A stretch of DNA of 24,956 nt from Entamoeba invadens IP1 (taxonomy: Eukaryota; Evosea; Mastigamoebida; Endamoebidae): contig NW_004191791.1 of the NCBI RefSeq assembly GCF_000330505.1, positions 100,025 through 124,980 on the forward strand, in the 5' to 3' direction. This document shows, piece after piece, positions 18,754 to 24,956 of this stretch (position 1 is the stretch's first letter; every line of letters starts with the position of its first letter). The position numbers and the translations under genes were made by a program. Under the pieces are notes generated by a model. The model saw only the letters and a program-made list of their open reading frames with translations, did no database searches and had not been told where the DNA came from.

Positions 18754-21700
18754 TCAGACCTTTAAAGTTAAATTTGATAGACTTGAAATTAAATCTTTAA
18801 TATTCAGTCTTTTTGATTGTTCATGTTCCCAACATCTTTGGATAATCTCAAAAGATTTATCACTCATATTCTCCTTTTTATCAAGACGTTTTCCTTCAAT
18901 CACAAACTTTGCAATAACCCATGGATATTTGAATTGTGTTTTTGGATATGCCTGACACCACCCAAAACACTCAAACATAGTAATACCAAGTGAGAACACA
19001 TCAGCAGATTTCTTGTACTTTTCCTTCTTAACTATTTCAGGTGCCATGTCCACTGGTGTTCCAATTCCTTTTGTGAATGACATGTTAGTCATCAACATGT
19101 TGATATTTCTAGCACTTCCAAAATCAGTCAATTTCGCATTGACTTTGTCATTCATATCAAGTGAAATAACAAGAATATTGTCTGGTTTGATATCTCTGTG
19201 TAAAATTCCATTTTAATGTAAATATAAAATCCCTTTGAAGCATCTAAGATCAATTTTATTCGTAAATTCATTTCAACTTCATTGGATTTTTTCTTATTAA
19301 TCAAGTCCTGTAAACTTCCATATTGCGCAAATTCTGTGACCATACATATCTTGTTTGGTATTAAAACGGCTCCAAAGAAATGTACGATATACTCACTTCG
19401 GAATTTGTCTAACATGTCGACTTCATTTTTAAATTCAGAAATGGTTTCTTCTTTATTATCACTTTGTTTCATCTTTTTAATAGCAACAACATTTCCTCTG
19501 TAATTTCCTTTGTACACAACACCAAATGAACCTTCGCCAATTTGCTTCGTTTCTTCGAGTTCTCTGTAATTTAATTTGGTTGATTGTTCTGTGTTGACTT
19601 CTATTTGTAATTTGTTACTCAAAACAGTTCCTGTCACAATGTCAAGAGCAATCGCCATAATATTTTCTTTTATTTGACATGAACATAATGGCTTTATAAA
19701 TAACTCAAATTCACAGGCTTTGCCTTGCTTTAGTGTGACTATAGAAGGTAATGTACGTATTTGGTAACAATCACACCCTTCAATCACACTAAATTGAACC
19801 TTCAAACTGTGTTTTGAAGTGTTTCCAATACATATCAAGTCACGAGTCTCGGTGTTTACTTTAATAACTTCGTCGCTATCAATATCAAAGCGTAAAACAT
19901 TTTTGTTGGAGCACAAAACGTCGTTCATTTTTTCCATCGTTAAATTAGAACTTTTAATATCGAAAACACAGACATTCTGCATTTGTTGTTTGTTGTTATA
20001 TCGCTGAAATATAACAAATAGAATAATTGTTAACAAAGTAACTGTTAATATCAATAGTACTACAACTGTGATTGGAATACCTATGACAAAACCATAATTA
20101 ACAGAATCTGTGCAACTATCACCATAATCTGTCGGTTTTTGTTGACCTTCACATTTAACACATTTTGAATTCTGTGCTGAAACACAACGATTTACTTTTG
20201 TATAATGAAGACATTGCGAGTTAACTAAAACATAATCTTGATCATCACATTCTGTGCATAACCTTTCAGTTTCACATGAAATGCAATTTGAAATACATTT
20301 ATAACATTTGTGATTTAATAAGTAATGACCAAACACACACCTTTCACAGCCAGAAAACGATGACAATTCACAATTTGAAAGTGTTGTATTTGATTGACAC
20401 AATTTGCCTTCGCTTTGAATGTTGAAATAGCCGTCTTTGCATGCAAGACATTCGTAACTATTAACACAAAGTGCACACAACTCATCACAATGTATACAAC
20501 TAATACCCTCACGATAATACCCACTGTTACAAATTGCACATCCACCACCACCGGGTAGCGCAATGTCACAACTTTCCTCCAACACACCAAGAGATTTACA
20601 GTTTCCTGATGTGTCAAAATAAAACCCAGATCTACATGTTGTGCAATAAGTCGTGTTGTAACAAAAAAGACAGTCATTTTTACATTGAAGGCATTCGTTG
20701 TTGATGTTGTAATAACCATCGGCGCAGTGTTGGCATCCTTTGTTATTTCGAATTAAACAAGTTGTTTCTGTTACTGTTTTACTGCTTGTTTTAAGTTTGT
20801 CATCTTCATCAAATGTTTCAGCACAAATTCCATTTTTTAATTTGAAGGTATCAAGACACTCAACACATTTATTGTTATTTGCACTGTATCTCTTGCAATA
20901 TGTAACTGTTGTGGATTCTATTGGGACACAGTAATCGTACTTGTTCTCTACATTCTTTGAGTCTGTCTGGTAATACCCCTCATTGCAAACAACACACCCA
21001 CTTGAGCTAAATGTTTTGCATGTTGATATTTCACTCTTTGATATACACCAAGTGTCAGTGTATTTTACAAAGCCATCCAACCATTCAAGACAACCATTAC
21101 TGTCACAGAGACCACAATTGTTTGTTTGACATTTGGAACACCTTCCTTGTGATGGGTAATTTAAATTAGAAGCACACTTGGTGCAAAATCCATATTTTGC
21201 CGTTTTCATCTGGAACACATTGGTTTGAAGTTGTGTCAAATATATAATTAGTGGTACACTCCAGGGGAGTAATTCTGTTCTTTGATAATTGGCAAATTGA
21301 AATAGAACTTCCACAGCCAGCACAATCATTTGATATGTTGAGATAATCACCAATTCCACATTTGTAAATAATACCATTTCTAATTTCCATATTTTGTTGT
21401 GAACTTTGACAATCATTTCCATTCAAAGTGAAGTTGTCGTTGCAATTATTACAAATAAAATTATTCTTTTCAACTTTTTGATATTTGCAGTTTGTCAAAT
21501 TGTCTTTGCAATCGGAGTTGACTGAAATCTGGTCATAACAATCACACGAAGACATTGTGATGTTGGTTGGCAAACCCCATTCGCCAAAAAATAGTTGTTG
21601 TTACAGAGAAGACAAGTCGACTCATAGAGTTGAATTTGGCAGTTCACAAAATTACTTTGGCAGCTCTTTGAATTTGGATTGTAATACTTCCCACTTGGAC

Positions 21701-24576
21701 ACAACTGACACTTCCCGCCATTCAACACATAGTTGGTCATACAAGAGGCACAATTGGAAACAGCAACAGTAAGGGTGGAACACACATTGCAGTACTTAGT
21801 TGCAAAATAACAACTTTTTCATGTTGTATCGGTCTTTTTGTAAGTGCCAACTTCACAGTTTGTACAAAGCACATTTGAAGCTACGTATTGTGGGTCTTTG
21901 CACGCCAGGCACTTCTTAACTGTTTGACTGCAAGTAGTGCAATTAGTGTTGATTGTGTTACATTGAACACATACACCAATTTCATTTGGGTAATATCCCG
22001 TGTTACACATCACACACTTTCTGTCAAATGCAGACGAGCATTTATTACAATGTGCATCAAAAGTTGAGCATGATTCGCAAACACGTGATTTAGTCGATTG
22101 CAGACATAGTTATCTTGACATGCTGTGCATATCCCATTTGTTGCATCACAGCTCCCTCCACATGTTGATGAACATGACACACAAATGTGTGACGTGTCGT
22201 TTGGATACATGTTTGGTGTTGAACATTTTGTGCACTTTCTTTCACCAGTCACACAACTCTCACAATTTACATCAAATGCCTGACATGTTATACACGTTGT
22301 TGAAAATGGATCGGTTGGCACCATCCCACTCGAACATGTCGTGCATATTCCATTGCTACCATTGCAGGCACCTCCACATGTAGATGAGCAACTTTGGCAT
22401 TTATAATTGCCACTCGTTTTGATGTAATAATTTGGTTTGCAGGAAACACACTTTCTTGTGGAGTCTGTTGCACAAGTCACACAATTTTGGTCATAAACAC
22501 TGCAACTATTACAATTTGTAGAAATTGGTGAAGTCACGACGTAATTGTCAATACATTTTGTGCATTGTCCATTTGCTGCGTTGCACTCGTTTTGTTGACA
22601 CGTTGCCGAACACGCAACACACGTGCCACTTAATGGGTAATACCCCATTGAACATATTAGACATGAGCTGACACCATTATAGGCACACGTGGCACAATGA
22701 GAATCAAAGTTTTTGCAAACTTCGCACACAGTTGATGGTGGACTTGTAAAGACCAAACCACTCGCACATGATGTACAATTTCCATCTGTTTGGTCACAAC
22801 TTCCACCACATGTCGTTGAACACGAAATGCACTTCCCGGTATCTGGTGACGGGTACATGTTTGTTGTTTTGCAAGTTGTGCATTTCTTCAGTGTGCCACC
22901 TGGACACATTTCACAATTTGAATCAAAGTCTGTGCAACTTTCACAATTTGTGCTTTGTGTGTCATACATCACATAATTTGATGCGCATGATGTGCAATAC
23001 CCATTAGAATCACATAAAGAACAAGAAGAATCGCAATTTCCACAACTTGTTCCATTAATCCCAACAAAATATGAAGATGCACAACTCAGACACTTTCTCT
23101 CTGTTGATGAACATGTGTTGCAATTTGGGTCTATAGAATTGCAAAAAGAACAGAATTTTGAAGGTTGTGTTATTGCGGGAGTGTATTGTGATGAACACGT
23201 CTCACAGTTTCCCGTCTGTGTGTTACATCCATTCAAACACGTTGAATCACAACCAACACATGTAAATGGAGATGTTGTTGATGGGTACATTCCCTTTTTA
23301 CATACAGTACACTTTCTTGTGATTGTTGAACAATCTACACAATTCGGGTCAAAAGAAAAACACGTCTGACACGAAACATTTGTTTCAGAGATTATTGTAT
23401 ATTGATTGCTTACACAAGTGTTGCAAGCGCCCGTTTGTGTGTTGCACCCTGTCGACGCACACGTTGAATCACAGGGAATACAACTCAAGTTGGCATTTGA
23501 TGGGTAATATCCGTCTATACACACCCGACACTGTTTGTTTGGAGTCAGACATTCAGCACACTTTGAATCAAAATTAGAACACAATTCACATTCTTTTGAT
23601 TTGGGTTCTCTGTATACGAATCCAATAGAACAAGTTGAACAAAAACCTGTTGAATCAGAACATGAATTACCACAAATTGTGTCACATTGTATGCATGCGT
23701 TGTTGTTTAATAAGTAGTAATTCGGTTCACATGTAATACACGATGATATTCCGTACGTTAAACAATTTTGGATTATGATATTACTTTCACAATAAGTCGA
23801 ATTTTTTAAAGTGTATCCACTTTTACATGTGGTACAAACACTCGAACTATTACAAGTTTCACAATTTGGAACAGTACACCCGTTGTAATAACACGAGTAG
23901 CTAACTAATTTATATGGTGGTGACATGAAGCACATGAAGTGGTAAAAGAAGCGGAACAGGTGTTGGAACTGCAATTGATGGCACAACACCTTCCTGTAGA
24001 TTGGTTATACCTCCAATTATCATTACATCTTTTTGTGTATCCCATTTGAATATATTCTGAAAATGTTAAATTTGTGCATATATATTCTTTCAAAGCATTA
24101 ATCATTCCATAAACCAAAGTGTAACCTTGTTCACACAAAGCACAGCCTATATAATCTGTCATACATTCCAAACAATTAATGACATTCAAGCCGTTACAAT
24201 TTATATAATTTTTTCTTTGTTGTGCACGTTTTTGACTTAAACTGTAATTGTCGTTTATAGTTAATTCATATGATGTTGTAACGTTGTATCGTGTTAATAT
24301 ATTTTCCAAATTGTTGGTTGTGTTGTTTAAATAAATAATCTTTGTTTTGTTTTTTTGAACAAAATTAATTTCAATATATCGTAATAAAAAGAAATTAATG
24401 TACTTTATTTTAGAATTTTTAATCCAAAGAATTGATTGTTGATATTCAAAATCCGTAGTGTCACACTGTTTTGTTTTTGAAAAATAACAATTTATCGTGT
24501 CACCACTTTGGCACCATTTTAAAGAGAGTGTTTGTATTACAAACACAACGAGTAATTTGGTAAAAACACAAATCAT
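18754..24576 (-). pseudogene. Second TMK paralogue with CXXC ectodomain and kinase, decayed
   Basis: Read from ATG 24576 (MICVFTKLLVVFVIQTLSLK, a signal peptide), the fragments rebuild a protein of about 1930 residues. In order they are an N-terminal unique part, a very long CXXC ectodomain (about 24150-20110), and a membrane helix (about 20105-20000). Then come an MSP/Ig-like cytosolic domain (about 19900-19640) and a kinase domain (19545-18754). Kinase motifs GEGSFGVVYKG, VAIKK, HRDIKPDN and DFG survive. The activation-segment GTPVYMAPE of the intact paralogue reads GTPVDMAPE here. Lesions: frame changes near 23920, 22100, 21565 and 21196; an in-frame TGA at 21819-21821; and, just before the catalytic loop, a TAA at 19213-19215 with a one-base deletion beside it. 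With six lesions against none in the neighbour, a pseudogene is likelier than sequencing error. Translation would stop early in the ectodomain. Confidence 0.85.
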
Positions 24577-24956
24577 TGTCAAATTTAGTTGATACAATAA
24601 TACTTTTTAAAAATAAAAAATCCATTGGAAAAAAACAATTATTATTAATAAAAAAATAGTATTAAAAAACTATAATAATGAGACAATTTACCGTCATATC
24701 ATTTCTTTAATTTTTGAAAATGTTAATTCGTTTTTTTTGTTTGGAAAAATAAATTACAATGTTATTAAAAGAACAATTTCAGATTCTGTATACAGGCAGT
24801 GAAGTGAAGTTATAAATTTTCAATTGAATACTAAATAAAAGGGTTTTTTTATTTAAAAATACTTTATTTTAATTGGCTGAAATTGTCATTCTCAATAAAA
24901 CCTTTATTTAACAAGCCGAATTTGTTCTTTTTATTATAATAAATATGACATTTGAT
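24577..24956. other. AT-rich upstream region of the decayed kinase gene
   Basis: No ORF is recognisable. It would contain the former promoter of the minus-strand kinase pseudogene, but no core-promoter motif stands out from the AT background. Confidence 0.5.

Noticed and set aside
21166..23989. Reading the decayed kinase as several separate small CXXC genes
   Set aside because: The fragments are collinear, abut at frame breaks, and lack their own signal peptides or membrane anchors, so one broken gene explains them better.
1..24956. CRISPR arrays, tRNA or rRNA genes, bacterial operons
   Set aside because: I saw no regular short repeats with spacers, no tRNA-like cloverleaf with conserved arms, and no rRNA segments; the gene content is eukaryotic.

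Overview
The window is very AT-rich eukaryotic DNA from an amoeba of the genus Entamoeba. The main evidence is a pair of large surface proteins with CXXC-repeat ectodomains, one transmembrane helix and a cytosolic protein kinase, which is the architecture of the Entamoeba transmembrane kinase (TMK) family. Remnants of piggyBac-type and Tc1/mariner-type DNA transposons sit alongside. That mix is known from E. invadens and E. moshkovskii rather than E. histolytica, so E. invadens is my best guess; the species is an inference.

Layout from left to right. Positions 1-1771 (minus) hold a broken myosin II heavy chain: the neck and part of the rod, without the motor. It meets, head to head and within a few bases, a short plus-strand piece resembling the end of an AdhE-type iron alcohol dehydrogenase (1774-1995). 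An empty AT-rich stretch follows up to a C-terminal relic of a piggyBac-type transposase (about 3930-4864, plus). Positions 5709-8329 look like one Tc1/mariner-type element with TA-flanked inverted ends, a frameshifted DDE transposase and an extra unrecognised 177-residue ORF. Next come a small multi-pass membrane protein (8512-8892, plus) and a frameshifted, possibly GPI-anchored cysteine-rich surface protein (9143-9869, minus). A 2 kb gap contains a 521 bp TA-flanked miniature element (11258-11779).

The right half is dominated by two TMK paralogues on the minus strand. The one at 11957-17044 is a complete 1695-residue gene with all kinase motifs. The one at about 18754-24576 keeps the same layout but carries at least six lesions and is most likely a pseudogene. 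The spacer between them contains two copies, in opposite orientation, of a 231-244 bp TA-flanked miniature inverted-repeat element.

Overall this is an accessory region: one clearly intact large gene, one or two plausible small genes, several decayed genes, and many DNA-transposon remnants. The intact TMK would sit in the plasma membrane, present a cysteine-rich ectodomain and signal through its C-terminal kinase. I find no sign of a new multi-gene system. The most unusual items are the oversized mariner-type element with its extra ORF, and the gene-fragment junction at 1771-1774.
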